From positions 1-45,574 of the forward strand of contig CAZENQ010000018.1 in NCBI GenBank assembly GCA_964513655.1: 45,574 bases of DNA, written 5' to 3'. Positions 24,517 through 33,743 of this stretch are shown one piece after another. Both the position numbers and the translations under genes were made by a program. Every line of letters begins with the position of its first letter. Position 1 is the first letter of the stretch. Under the pieces are notes generated by a model. That model ran no database searches. It worked only from the letters and a program-made list of their open reading frames with translations, and was not told where the DNA came from. Origin of the DNA: G020350405 sp964513655. Lineage in GTDB: Bacteria; Planctomycetota; Phycisphaerae; Sedimentisphaerales; Anaerobacaceae.

Positions 24517-25635
24517 TCAGATCGACCTCATGGCAAGACCCGCCGCTACTGTCATTGCGGGGCCGTGTTTTTGTAAAATATCTCGGCAACTGGAATCCCC
24601 CTCACAGCGTTCCTGGCCAAGTGGGTCCCACAACGCAGCTTTGGTCGCAAGCTTACTGTCTAATAGCTCTACGAAGCCTTTGGCAAGGGCAAAACCGCCA
24701 CAGACGAATATCTTCTCGACAGCGGCTGACTTCTCCTGGGCCGAGTAATAACGCAATGTTTCAGTTACGTCGGTAATCAATTTCGCACAGGCCTTGCCCA
24801 GACTGTCACCGAGTTCTAATCCGGCTGAGCTGCTGTCATCACCACCGGATAGAAGCTTGATGACAGCTTCAGGTGAAATGTCTTTTTCACCTGCAATCTC
24901 TTTAACAATGTCATCACCCGCATAAGCTATATCTCGAACAAACGGCACATTGTTATCTCCCATGATGGCCAGATTTGTGTAAGAGTTTCCAACGTTCAAA
25001 ATAGCTGTGGTCTTGCCGGTCTTGGGTTTCTCATATCCATTGAAGCAATTTAAAAGCGCCAACCCGTCCACATCCATCAGGGCGTTGCTCAGAGAAGCCT
25101 TTTCGGCCGCTTGCCTCTTTCTTCCTATCAGCTTGTTCGTTGCCGCTACTAATACGCCGGTGACAAACTCCTTGCCGTCGGGTATCACTTGATAGTCAAC
25201 AGTGCTTTCCTCGATGTTAAAGGGGCACACCTGAGAGGCTTCGAGCAAAACCGCGCCTTCTATCTCAGCAAGCGGCAGTGTCGGGAACTTAAAAGGGCGT
25301 ACCGCCACTTCCGGCCCGCATACCCCGCAGACCGCCAGTCGCGTCTCAATCTTGGTTGACTGAAGGCACTCGTTAATGGCCCGGACGGTGTTTATTTCTT
25401 CGTTGCCATCGTTGTCGCCTGCTGGTTGGCTGGCGATGTCAGCTATGCCCGCTGCGGTAACCGACCAGCCGGACCGGGTTTTTTGCAGCTCGACCATCTT
25501 CACCGCCGCAGAGCCGATATCAAGCCCCACGACCTGCTCCTGGCCGCGTCTGAGCAGTCGCTTCCAATCCAGCCCCGTTGAACCTTCACCAGACCCGCCG
25601 TTGCCCCGAACGTTTTGTATCAATTTCCCTGCCAT
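24517..25635 (-). CDS. pilM: Pilus assembly ATPase-like protein PilM
   Basis: The actin-like cytoplasmic component of the type IV pilus alignment complex. The signature VVGLDIGSAAVKMVEL is the first phosphate-binding motif; further fold elements are AVLLEASQVCPFNIEE, AILNVGNSYTNLAI and the late adenosine motif IFVCGGFALAKGF. Length from the ATG at 25635 is 372 residues. The frame stays open to 25719, and a GTG there would add 28 residues; the ATG gives a normal N terminus but has no strong ribosome site. Residues about 8-35 (RGNGGSGEGSTG) form a Gly/Ser-rich linker before the fold. It leads the M-N-O block and follows a 383-nt spacer after the PilX-like gene, so it may have an internal promoter. 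Confidence 0.9.
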   Translation of the reverse strand: MAGKLIQNVRGNGGSGEGSTGLDWKRLLRRGQEQVVGLDIGSAAVKMVELQKTRSGWSVTAAGIADIASQPAGDNDGNEEINTVRAINECLQSTKIETRLAVCGVCGPEVAVRPFKFPTLPLAEIEGAVLLEASQVCPFNIEESTVDYQVIPDGKEFVTGVLVAATNKLIGRKRQAAEKASLSNALMDVDGLALLNCFNGYEKPKTGKTTAILNVGNSYTNLAIMGDNNVPFVRDIAYAGDDIVKEIAGEKDISPEAVIKLLSGGDDSSSAGLELGDSLGKACAKLITDVTETLRYYSAQEKSAAVEKIFVCGGFALAKGFVELLDSKLATKAALWDPLGQERCEGDSSCRDILQKHGPAMTVAAGLAMRSI

Positions 25636-26018
25636 TTTCGCAATAAAGCCATAATTCAACCTGAACGCACATCCCTTAATCGACTTAAAAAAGCGGCTGT
25701 TTAACTTAGAAATTACCACATGCCTCGCTTTGCGTATAAGTGTTGGGATTTTTGTTCTGAGGTCCTATAAATAAGGCGGTTTCCGTCTATGGATAAAGAT
25801 TTGGAGTATCTGGTGAGCCGTGTTTGCAGCAGGGCCTGCAGAACGATAGTATCGGAAGGTACTTGCGCCGGGACTTCTAAGAGTTATCGGGTGTGGGGCC
25901 TGAGGAAAAGCCGGTTAAGGGCTATTTGCCGGCCGATGGTTGGGGCCAGAGCTGCCGCTGCAATGCGAACTCCTATAATAGTTCTGTGATTAACTCTGTG
26001 TTGACGAATGCCGCCCGC
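25636..26018. other. 383-nt spacer inside the pilus operon
   Basis: No convincing gene. A plus-strand 66-codon frame (25789-25989) is antisense to the operon, Arg/Ala-rich and without a ribosome site. The spacer is much longer than the others in the operon (mostly 1-110 nt). It could hold an internal promoter, an RNA element or the remains of a gene. CTGCAG-centred short palindromes occur near 25825-25845, but no terminator with a T-run is seen. Confidence 0.4.
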
Positions 26019-27233
26019 TTATTCCTCGCTCCAGCCTCTTACTACGAATTGCACGGCCTCGTCACCTACGCTGACGTTCTTAAGTGCTTCGTCATAGTAG
26101 AAATTGCCGCCGCTCATCATCTGGAAGCTGTTACCGACAAAAGAACCGTATACGTCTCCGGTCGCCATCACGGTTACGTCCGCGTTCGGAGCGTACACGG
26201 CGCCCAACACCTCGCTCTTGGCCCTTATAGTGAAGGTCTGGTCTGTGCCGGTGCCGTAAAGCTTGAAACTCCCGGGAGCGTTTTGATTGTTGATTCCCGC
26301 GTTGTTGTCGGTATTCAAGTCGCCGCCCAAATATGAAGTCAGGGATGCGTCTGGTGTCACAATGATTTCGCAGTCCTGACCGACGTCAATATTCCCGCTC
26401 ACCTCAACCACCACGTCTCCGCCGGATATCTCCAGTATTCCGGGCTCAGCGGCACGCTTTATAACAATCTTGCTGTACTGTCCGCTGTCTGCGGGCCCGA
26501 TTATCAGAGTAGTCCCGTGAATCATTATTATACCCTTGTTGGCCAGTCCCGGCGGGGTAACCGGCGGAAATTCAACCTCCTCAATCAAAGCATATTGGTC
26601 GTCGGTGCTTGCGCCGTGGTCCTGTATAACATCTTCGACAGTGCCCGACGGACCTATGACAACATCGCCGTCCACAGTCACTCCGGAATTCAGGACTATG
26701 CTGCCGGACAGCGTGCTGTTGGTGCCTATGACCAGTTCCACATCGGTAATGCTCGGGTCCCCGGAATTATATCCGTCGACCACCGTCCCCGCCTTCAATA
26801 TCAGAGCTCCCTGAACAAAAATCGCCTTCTCAAACGGCCCCTGCAGCGGCAGGATGCAGTTGACCTTCCTGTCCGCCAGAATGTAGTTACCGATAGATTC
26901 GAGGTAATAGCCGCCGCCCAGGTCCCCTGTTACTGTGTAGCGGAAGGTTGCGCTGCAATTCGGCAGCCCTTGCCCCGTTACCTGCGGAAGCGTACTGTCG
27001 TCCCAGGGCTGGATTTTCAGCTTCTCGTTCATTTCATAGACGGCTTGTGTCAGCCCGGCATCAGCTGCGCAGCGCGCTACAATCTCAGAGCCAGCCCGTA
27101 TAGCCAATATACGGCTGTGCATACCGAGACTCATTAGGCCCATCCCCATCACAAACAATATCAGCACTGCGGCCATCACCAGCGGCAGGGCCGAGCCTCT
27201 TCTTACCGATTGTAGCGGCCTTTTTACGCCCAC
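26019..27233 (-). CDS. PilX-like prepilin with repetitive beta domain (copy 2)
   Basis: About 404 residues from the GTG at 27233, which has AGAGGTG 8 nt upstream; the frame stays open to a TTG at 27284. A short basic leader ends in RRGSALPLV, and a hydrophobic helix follows (about 27 residues), the PilX N-terminal pattern. The large C-terminal part is Gly/Thr/Val-rich with beta-helix-like steps (GTNSTLSGSIVLNSGVTVDG, then DVVIGPSGTVEDV), also seen in DUF7305-type proteins. It ends VQFVVRGWSEE. It is a clear paralogue of the next gene upstream (27322-28548): both share GMHSR and CAADAGL near the N terminus, and the SGVTVDGDVV / SGVTIDGDVV step. Probably a minor pilin or surface-exposed pilus tip component; that role is inferred. 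Confidence 0.78.
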   Translation of the reverse strand: MGVKRPLQSVRRGSALPLVMAAVLILFVMGMGLMSLGMHSRILAIRAGSEIVARCAADAGLTQAVYEMNEKLKIQPWDDSTLPQVTGQGLPNCSATFRYTVTGDLGGGYYLESIGNYILADRKVNCILPLQGPFEKAIFVQGALILKAGTVVDGYNSGDPSITDVELVIGTNSTLSGSIVLNSGVTVDGDVVIGPSGTVEDVIQDHGASTDDQYALIEEVEFPPVTPPGLANKGIIMIHGTTLIIGPADSGQYSKIVIKRAAEPGILEISGGDVVVEVSGNIDVGQDCEIIVTPDASLTSYLGGDLNTDNNAGINNQNAPGSFKLYGTGTDQTFTIRAKSEVLGAVYAPNADVTVMATGDVYGSFVGNSFQMMSGGNFYYDEALKNVSVGDEAVQFVVRGWSEE

Positions 27234-27321
27234 CTCTAAATCACCTCTACGAATATTTTGCCTTTGAATAGCATCGCCGGACAAGAGTCAGCAGCCCCTG
27301 TCCGTGTTCCTAAGTCGGCAT

Positions 27322-28548
27322 TTATTGTTGCTCACTCCAGCGCTCCACGACAAAGCGCACGCCCACATCAGTGGCGCTTACCTGTCTGAGCGACGCATCG
27401 TAATGGATGCTGCCGGCTGCGTCCTGAGCGATGGTCTTGCCTACGATGGCCCCGAACAATTCAACGCCATTGAACAACTGTATGTCCGCGTTCGGGGCAT
27501 AGATCGTCGCATAAATAGTCCCGCCCTGTTTGAACTGGATACTCGTACAGGTATCGAGCCCGTATATTTGAAACGCGCGACAATCCATCGACAGATTGTT
27601 AACCGTGCTTCCGTTATCAAACAAAATGTTGCCCTCTACATAAAGAGTCAGAGAGGCGTCGGGATTTGTACCGGCGTCTACTACTTGAAATTCGTCGTTG
27701 TTGCCGAGTCTTATGTCACCAACAACATAAAGTGAAACATCACCGTCAATTACAAGTGTCTCAAGCTTATTGGGGTCGGCAAGAAGGTTGATGGCGTCAT
27801 ATTTTCCGGAAGTGGTTATCGTTGTACCAGTGGTTATAGTACCTTGGGACGGCGCTGACTTTAGCCAGCCAGGGACGTTTATTGACTTAGTCGGATGCTT
27901 GCTGGGCAGCGAATAAGTCACGCCTGTAATGGCGGCCTCGGCCTTCGAGTCGATGACAACGTCCGTGTCACCTCCGACACCCACTACGACATCGCCGTCT
28001 ATCGTTACACCGCTTTTGGCCGTGATAGCTCCTGCTGACGTGCTGTTTGTTCCGATCTTCAAAGGCTTACCACCGGCACCCAGATTGTACGCGTCTATGG
28101 TTGTCCCGCTTTTAAACTCTATATCGTTTGCGAAGACCGCGTACTCGAAAATCCCTTTGATTCCCAAGCTGGCGCTGACTGTTTTCTGGCTTCGACCTGA
28201 GTTGCCCATGGCCTGTAGGTCATAACGATCGTTGGTGTCCGGAGTTACCGTATAGCCAAAGGTTGCCTCAGAACCCGGCAGCGGCTCATACATTGCATAC
28301 GGCAGGTTGCTGTCGCTCCACGCCCCCGCCGCCAGCTGCAGGTTCATCTCATACAGCGCCTTTGCCAGTCCGGCATCGGCCGCGCACCGCGCCGAAATCT
28401 CCGAGGCATCCCGCACCGCCGCCATCCGGCTGTGCATCCCCAGATTCAACAGCCCTGCTCCAGCCAAAAGCAATATTACAAGCACAATCATCACCAGAGC
28501 GATTGTGGACCCCTTCCTTTTTGATTTTAGCAGCTTAAAGGTATTCAT
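27322..28548 (-). CDS. PilX-like prepilin with repetitive beta domain (copy 1)
   Basis: A 408-residue paralogue of the preceding entry. The leader is MNTFKLLKSKRKG followed by a hydrophobic helix (STIALVMIVLVILLLAGAGL), then NLGMHSRM and CAADAGLAKALYEMN, matching PilX-type minor pilins. The C-terminal part has beta-repeat steps (IGTNSTSAGAITAKSGVTID, IRLGNNDEFQVVDAG) and ends VRFVVERWSEQQ. Both copies end in a similar (V)QFVV/RFVV-R-WSE motif, so the C terminus is under constraint. Position between PilW-like and PilM genes fits the minor pilin block. PilX in other bacteria affects aggregation and adhesion; that is family knowledge and not shown here. Confidence 0.8.
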   Translation of the reverse strand: MNTFKLLKSKRKGSTIALVMIVLVILLLAGAGLLNLGMHSRMAAVRDASEISARCAADAGLAKALYEMNLQLAAGAWSDSNLPYAMYEPLPGSEATFGYTVTPDTNDRYDLQAMGNSGRSQKTVSASLGIKGIFEYAVFANDIEFKSGTTIDAYNLGAGGKPLKIGTNSTSAGAITAKSGVTIDGDVVVGVGGDTDVVIDSKAEAAITGVTYSLPSKHPTKSINVPGWLKSAPSQGTITTGTTITTSGKYDAINLLADPNKLETLVIDGDVSLYVVGDIRLGNNDEFQVVDAGTNPDASLTLYVEGNILFDNGSTVNNLSMDCRAFQIYGLDTCTSIQFKQGGTIYATIYAPNADIQLFNGVELFGAIVGKTIAQDAAGSIHYDASLRQVSATDVGVRFVVERWSEQQ

Positions 28549-28578
28549 ATTGAACCTCCCCTAAGAGATATTATTTCA

Positions 28579-29100
28579 TTATTCATTGTGCATCACGCAG
28601 CTCGTCACGACGCTCGCGCTCTGTGAGCCGTTGTCGAGCGTAAGTATCATTTGCACCGACCGCCCCGACGCCGCGAAAACACAGCTCGTTACGTTCCCGC
28701 ACACCGTCTCCACCGACGACGTCGCCTTGACACTCGCCACGTCCACCGTACCATTCTCGAGGTACAGGCTGCCGTCACCCTGATAGATGAAACGCGCGTA
28801 CCGGTCGAGGGCGGTTGAATTGGCGTCTGCGTAGTAATAAACCTCCACCCAGTTGCCGTAATCATCCAAAAAGAACTTCTCCCCGCTTGCCTTGCGAACC
28901 ACAGAGTCAAATCTCTTCCGCGCAACGTAGCTGTCGGTCACCACATCGGAGTATATACGCTCGTACATCCTGTTCCATCCCCGCTGGCTGTCGGCCAATA
29001 TAAAGCCGATACCCGATACGACGATAATTGCAAGCACCGTGGCCACCATCAGCTCTATAAGCGTAAAGGCCCGTCGATTTATGCTTTTCTTTTTCGACAT
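28579..29100 (-). CDS. PilW/GspJ-like minor prepilin
   Basis: A 173-residue prepilin with the class III signal INRRAFTLIELMVATVL. Cleavage would fall between Ala11 and Phe12, Ala replacing the usual Gly at -1, and Glu at mature position 5 is kept. The mature part has a typical N-terminal helix and a beta domain (YGNWVEVYYYADANSTALDR). The start at ATG 29100 is supported by AGAGGGGG upstream; an in-frame GTG at 29112 is an alternative. The order PilV-like, PilW-like, PilX-like is the classic minor-pilin order, where PilW and PilV help start pilus assembly. Assignment within the PilW/GspJ group is by position and length. Confidence 0.8.
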   Translation of the reverse strand: MSKKKSINRRAFTLIELMVATVLAIIVVSGIGFILADSQRGWNRMYERIYSDVVTDSYVARKRFDSVVRKASGEKFFLDDYGNWVEVYYYADANSTALDRYARFIYQGDGSLYLENGTVDVASVKATSSVETVCGNVTSCVFAASGRSVQMILTLDNGSQSASVVTSCVMHNE

Positions 29101-29125
29101 GGTAGTCAGCACCCCCTCTCTAAAT

Positions 29126-29611
29126 TTAAATAGCCGTGTAGGTAGTCAGCTCGTATGTCTTCTGCGAAGCATCCTGTGCATCAACATTACCGTCCTGCAC
29201 AGGCCAGATTACCACCACACTCAGGGCCCGTAAACCGGCATTGATGTCTTTCCACGACAGCACCGCGGCGTATGTGACATCGTTTGCAACAACCTGGTAG
29301 CCGCCCAGCAGGGTGAAGTCCGCTTCCTTGAATCCGGACCCGTCAAAACCGGTCATTGCCGAGATTGTCATGTTTGTACCCAGATGTGCAACCGGGTCGT
29401 AGGTCGCGATGCCTCCAACACCGTGCCAGCTCTCACAAAGTATCAGCCCGACTCTCGAAGCGGCTGCCTGCATGGCGGCTTTGCGCGCATCCAGGGCGGC
29501 ATAATACCTGTATCCGGACGACCCTAACACCGCCACCAGCAGGATGACAGCTGTAATCATTACCTCGACAATGGTAAATCCGCCTTTGGACTTGAGCCGT
29601 TTAACAGTCAT
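29126..29611 (-). CDS. PilV/GspI-like minor prepilin
   Basis: A 161-residue prepilin. ATG 29611 is placed behind a strong GAGGAGG; the longer frame upstream to 29686 lacks such a site and would bury the signal. The leader MTVKRLKSKGG^FTIVEVM is cut after Gly11, leaving N-terminal Phe and Glu5. After the helix (MITAVILLVAVLGSSGYRYY) comes a compact domain with ILCESWHGVGG and SWKDINAGLRALSVVVIWP. The FTIVEVM variant and the SW-x-D pattern are typical of PilV-type minor pilins. It lies 14 nt... upstream of the PilW-like gene in the same operon and after the hairpin that follows the major pilin gene. Confidence 0.82.
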   Translation of the reverse strand: MTVKRLKSKGGFTIVEVMITAVILLVAVLGSSGYRYYAALDARKAAMQAAASRVGLILCESWHGVGGIATYDPVAHLGTNMTISAMTGFDGSGFKEADFTLLGGYQVVANDVTYAAVLSWKDINAGLRALSVVVIWPVQDGNVDAQDASQKTYELTTYTAI

Positions 29612-29700
29612 ATTCGTCCTCCTCTTGAGACTGGTTTGAAAATAGCGATGAAGATGATTGCGTCTCCCCCAAAATGTCTTTTTCATATTAATGGGCTTAA

Positions 29701-29730
29701 GGTGGCTATGGCCTCTCGGCCATAGCCACC
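29701..29730. terminator. Perfect 13-bp hairpin after the pilin gene
   Basis: GGTGGCTATGGCC (29701-29713) and its exact complement (29718-29730) flank a TCTC loop. There is no real T-run on either side, so it may act as a partial terminator or as a 3' mRNA stabiliser that lets the pilin message exceed the downstream minor-pilin messages. Confidence 0.55.
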
Positions 29731-29872
29731 CTTATTAAGCTATCGAAAACCCAATAGCACCCGGATTCTCTCCGCGTTGTACCCCTTCATACATTACAGA
29801 TGCTTTTAAGCTCCGGGTGCGTAATCCACAGGGGCGTAACACAACATACATGCTTTGCCTTCACACGCCAAA

Positions 29873-30274
29873 TTATGGAGGTGTGAACGTTCCGGCCTGG
29901 TCGAGCGTCACCACTGCAGGTGCCGAAGGTGCGTCTGCCGAACCACCGGCGGTGACAGTAACCACGTACAGATCGTAGCCAGTGCACGCAAAGGCGTAGT
30001 CTGCATCTACGAAGTACTTACCGGTTAGGTCGCCCGGCTGAAAACCGAGGTCGAGTAAGCTGACGCCTATCCAAGCACCACCCCAGGCCGGCCCATGCTC
30101 TGCCATGAAGGCACGAGCTGCCGTGCGGATACTGCCGGCTCCCGCCTTGCCCTCCGACCACTTGGCCGAGTCTATCCGGCCTCGCATGATCGGAATCGCC
30201 ACTGCAGCAAGGATGCCGACGATCAGAATCACGACCATCAGCTCTATTAGTGTGAAACCTTTCCTGCTTTCCAT
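29873..30274 (-). CDS. Major pilin-like protein (PilA/GspG type)
   Basis: A 133-residue prepilin with the leader MESRKG^FTLIELMVVILIVGILAAVAIP: short, basic, cut after Gly6, Glu5 present in the mature protein. The globular part contains Trp/Gly-rich loops (GPAWGGAWIGVSLLDLG) and YFVDADYAFACTGYDLYVVT, and ends in a Pro-rich tail (TFTPP). Only one Cys is visible, so there is no C-terminal disulfide loop of the usual type-IVa sort. That makes it closer in feel to a GspG-like pseudopilin, but the operon (pilM-N-O-Q) argues for a pilus. AGGAGA precedes the ATG. It is followed by a strong hairpin. Probably the most highly expressed gene of the operon. Confidence 0.87.
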   Translation of the reverse strand: MESRKGFTLIELMVVILIVGILAAVAIPIMRGRIDSAKWSEGKAGAGSIRTAARAFMAEHGPAWGGAWIGVSLLDLGFQPGDLTGKYFVDADYAFACTGYDLYVVTVTAGGSADAPSAPAVVTLDQAGTFTPP

Positions 30275-30383
30275 TTTAAGTTCTCCTAAAAAACGTTCCT
30301 AAATTACATCCCTTCCGCCATATTACACTCACCATCGACCGAATCCCTGGGCGACTACATTAGTTTTTCTTTTTTAATGTCTG

Positions 30384-31589
30384 TTATGCTGACATTGAGA
30401 AAATCGGCAGATACAGTGCCAGAACTACTACCAATACAACCCCACCAACCGTTACAATCATTATCGGCTCAAGCAGGCTCATCACCGCTGTTATTGTCGC
30501 GTCGACCTTGCGCTCGTAAAAGTTGCTGGTTCTTTCTAACACCCTCGAAAGCGAGCCGCTCTCTTCGCCGACTTGTATCATTTTGATGACCATATTTGGG
30601 AAAAAGCCGGATTCAGCCAGACTCAAAGAGATATTTGAGCCTCCCACAACGGCCTCCTTGGTTCGCATTACCGCATCCTTTATAATATCGTTGTTGGTCA
30701 TCGTCGAAAGAATATCCAATACTTCCAGCACTGAAACGCCCGCGCCAATCAATGTTGCCATCGTCCTGCAAAACATCACGATAAATGCGTGACTCAATAC
30801 CTTGCCCATAAAAGGTATCATCAGGGCGATTTTACTAAACGCATAATGCCCTTTTTCACTTTTCCTGTAGGTTAAAACTGCACCAACAATTACTAATGAG
30901 ATCAGGCCGATAATATATATGCCTTGGTACTTCAGCACGTCATAAAATCCCATGAACCCCCGAGTGAAAGCGGGCAGTTCACCGCTGAACTGCTTAAATA
31001 TCATTTCGAATCGGGGGACAATAAACGTCATTATGAATATCACTATCAGGATGATAAATCCGACGACAAAAACGGGATAGGCCATCGCGCCCTTGACCTT
31101 TTTCGCCAGCTTGTCCCGATTGTCAAAATACTCGGCCAGTTGGCGGAGCACGTCCGGCAGATTACCCCCCGCCTCGCCCGCTAATATCATAGCGCAGCTT
31201 AACCGGTTGAAAACCTTTGGATATGCCGAAATACTGTCCGAAAGTGTCTCACCGTGACGCACCTTCTCGAGAACTCCCAGCAGAACCTGCCGAAGCGATA
31301 AATTCTCCAAGTCCTCACAGATAGTCTCCAAAGCCGTGGTAATAGAAATGCCGCCCTCTACCATTGTGGTCAGCTGCCAGCACAGCGCTGCCAAATCTGC
31401 TGACTTTATCCGCTTTCGGCGCCCTTTTTGCGCAGTTTTTCGAGGGGCCGCCGATATCTCATTGACAGAGACAGGCGTAAAGCCCTGGTCGCGAAGCCAG
31501 CCAAGAACATCATTTGAAGAGGCTGCCTCTTTAAGACCTTCTCTTCGCTGCCCTGAAGTATCCCGCGCGATATATTTATAACTCTTCAT
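30384..31589 (-). CDS. pilC: Inner-membrane platform protein PilC/GspF
   Basis: A 401-residue polytopic protein on which the extension ATPase acts. The N terminus (MKSYKYIARDTSGQRREG) is typical. Two T2SSF repeats follow: the first with LCWQLTTMVEGGISITTALE and AGEAGGNLPDVLRQLAEYFD, the second with FCRTMATLIGAGVSVLEVLD and VGEESGSLSRVLERTSNFYE. Three membrane helices lie at about residues 170-192, 215-240 and 370-395. Length is normal. It lies between the pilB ATPase gene (228 nt) and the pilin gene (109 nt). The platform cannot by itself tell a pilus from a type II secretion system; the neighbours favour a pilus. Confidence 0.93.
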   Translation of the reverse strand: MKSYKYIARDTSGQRREGLKEAASSNDVLGWLRDQGFTPVSVNEISAAPRKTAQKGRRKRIKSADLAALCWQLTTMVEGGISITTALETICEDLENLSLRQVLLGVLEKVRHGETLSDSISAYPKVFNRLSCAMILAGEAGGNLPDVLRQLAEYFDNRDKLAKKVKGAMAYPVFVVGFIILIVIFIMTFIVPRFEMIFKQFSGELPAFTRGFMGFYDVLKYQGIYIIGLISLVIVGAVLTYRKSEKGHYAFSKIALMIPFMGKVLSHAFIVMFCRTMATLIGAGVSVLEVLDILSTMTNNDIIKDAVMRTKEAVVGGSNISLSLAESGFFPNMVIKMIQVGEESGSLSRVLERTSNFYERKVDATITAVMSLLEPIMIVTVGGVVLVVVLALYLPIFSMSA

Positions 31590-31817
31590 TTACTGGCTCT
31601 TTTTGTTTAAACTTTAGCTTTCCTTTCCGGCACCTGGCCTGCCTCCTGCAGCCATATAGTATCGACGGCCAAAAACCTCGAGTTTAGTAGAAACCTGCCT
31701 GCGTAACGCCTGGTCCGAAAAATCTGCCTTTTTATCACTATGAACAAACCGCCTGCAAACTGCGACCTGGTCTTTACTATCCCCAATGCCTCTTCTGAAA
31801 AAACTACCCCCCGGCCA

Positions 31818-33590
31818 CTATACTTTTATATCCTCTGCGAATGTTGCGCTAAGGATCTCTTCTGCAGTAGTCAGGCCCTGCAGCATATTACTTACGCCGC
31901 TTTCAAGTAACCCCCCGTAGCCTTTTTGGCGTGACATCGCTCTTATCTGCGACTCACTGCCGCTGTTGTTAATCAGCGCTTCGCGCATGTCATTATCCAT
32001 AACCAGAAACTCAAATATCGGCAGCCTTCCCGAATAGCCCGAATCATCACAGGCTTTACAGCCTTTGCCGTGGTAAAAAACAGCCTCCTTGGCCTTGCCG
32101 GGCTCGACCTTTAGATGTTTTAGGACCTCCTCGCTGAGTTTCACGGGTTCTTTGCAGTGCTCGCATATTCTTCGTACCAGCCGTTGAGCAACAACTAAAT
32201 TGAGGCTCGAAGCCAGCAGATACGGCTCAACACCCATGTAGACAAATCTGCTTATCGCGCTTGGTGCATCGTTCGTATGAAATGTGCTCAACACCAAATG
32301 GCCGGTCAAAGACGCCTTTATGGCAATCTCCACAGTTTCCTTGTCCCTGATTTCACCTATCAAAATTATGTCAGGGTCCTGTCTCAAAATGGCCCGCAGA
32401 CACAACGCGAAATCAAGGTCAATTTCAGGTTTTATCTGAATCTGGTTTATTCCGGCAAGACGATACTCGACCGGGTCCTCAACGGTCGTTATATTTTTCC
32501 TTGGGTCTTTCACGTAGTTAAGCGCAGAGTATAGTGTCGTACTTTTACCGCTGCCCGTAGGGCCCGTCACTACTATAATGCCGTGCGGCTGTGACAGTAC
32601 GGCCTTAAACTCTTCCAGCAGCTCAGGGCCAAACCCGAGTTTGTCTATGTCATGGCACGCTGCCAAAGGGTCCAGTATTCGCATCACAACCTTTTCACCG
32701 TATATCGTTGGGATTACCGACACTCGAACATCTATAGCCCTGCCGGAGGTCTTCACCTTGAGTCGACCGTCCTGAGGCAGCCTGCGCTCGGCAATATTCA
32801 TCTCGGAGAGTATCTTGATTCTGGCGATTACCGCAGCCTGCATCTTTCTGGCCGGTGGTACCATGTCACGAAGCACACCGTCAATTCGCATCCGGACCAT
32901 CATCGTTTTTTCCTGTGGCTCAATATGAATGTCACTTGCCCTGCTCTTCACGGCCTGACTTAATAGCAAATCGACAAAGCGAATCACTGGCGCTCTCGAC
33001 GCATCTACTTCGCTCTCTATGTCCGGCTCCGGGTCTTCTCCTGTGACAGCCTCCACTATTTCGCCGTCTTCCCCAAGCTCGAGCTCTACAAGGTCCCGAA
33101 GTTGCTGCTCTTCGACATCCGAGCCGTGATATACCATCTCTATCGCCTGGCGAATTTCCGCTGGTGAGCTGATTACAACCTTTATCTGACGTTTTATTTT
33201 CAGCGTGATTGTATCAATTGCGACGACGTCAAGCGGGTCCGCCATTGCCACAACCACCTTGCCATCCATCTCACGGATAGCCACAAGACAAAAACGCTTG
33301 GCGATACCCTCAGGCAGCGTTCGGGCAATTTTCGTGTCTATGCTGCTGATATCATCCAGCCGAATGTATTCGATTGCAAGGTGCTCAGCTAACGCGTGAG
33401 TAACATCCTCCTCGCTCAGCACCTTCAGCTGACGCAGTACCTTACCGAGCCGTCCGCCTTTCTCACGCTGCACATTCAGCGCTTCCACTAATTCTCCGCG
33501 ACTTACAAGCCCTCTGGATACTAACAGCTCGCCGAAAAGAAGGTCCGTGCTTGTTGAAGGGGTCTTGGAGGTATCTTGAACGGATCTCAT
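31818..33590 (-). CDS. pilB: Pilus extension ATPase PilB/GspE
   Basis: The hexameric motor that polymerises pilin. The 590 residues carry an N-terminal MshEN/T2SSE-N domain (about 20-165, FGELLVSRGLVSRGELVEAL), then the secretion-ATPase core: Walker A GPTGSGKSTTLYSAL, Asp box, Walker B DPDIILIGEIRD, and the His box (LVLSTFHTNDAPSAISRF). A tetracysteine zinc motif follows (CEHC ... CKAC). MshEN domains of this type bind c-di-GMP in some relatives, which is a possible regulatory input. A good promoter precedes the gene, and it is the first gene of the pilus operon. The motif set separates it from the retraction motor PilT, which has no N-terminal domain or tetracysteine motif. Confidence 0.94.
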   Translation of the reverse strand: MRSVQDTSKTPSTSTDLLFGELLVSRGLVSRGELVEALNVQREKGGRLGKVLRQLKVLSEEDVTHALAEHLAIEYIRLDDISSIDTKIARTLPEGIAKRFCLVAIREMDGKVVVAMADPLDVVAIDTITLKIKRQIKVVISSPAEIRQAIEMVYHGSDVEEQQLRDLVELELGEDGEIVEAVTGEDPEPDIESEVDASRAPVIRFVDLLLSQAVKSRASDIHIEPQEKTMMVRMRIDGVLRDMVPPARKMQAAVIARIKILSEMNIAERRLPQDGRLKVKTSGRAIDVRVSVIPTIYGEKVVMRILDPLAACHDIDKLGFGPELLEEFKAVLSQPHGIIVVTGPTGSGKSTTLYSALNYVKDPRKNITTVEDPVEYRLAGINQIQIKPEIDLDFALCLRAILRQDPDIILIGEIRDKETVEIAIKASLTGHLVLSTFHTNDAPSAISRFVYMGVEPYLLASSLNLVVAQRLVRRICEHCKEPVKLSEEVLKHLKVEPGKAKEAVFYHGKGCKACDDSGYSGRLPIFEFLVMDNDMREALINNSGSESQIRAMSRQKGYGGLLESGVSNMLQGLTTAEEILSATFAEDIKV

Positions 33591-33743
33591 TTGATTACCT
33601 CAATCTAAAGCCATTAACAAGTTCTTTTCCGATAAACTGCAAATACACAGCCGGCGAATGCCTCGACCTTACGCGCTGCTAAGTTACTCAAATCCAGGTA
33701 TGAACGTCTTTCCGCTACCCGCCGCATCTGCGTATTTATTTAA

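Noticed and set aside
25789..25989. 66-codon plus-strand ORF in the pilM spacer
   Set aside because: Antisense to the pilus operon, Arg/Ala-rich, no ribosome site and no resemblance to any family.
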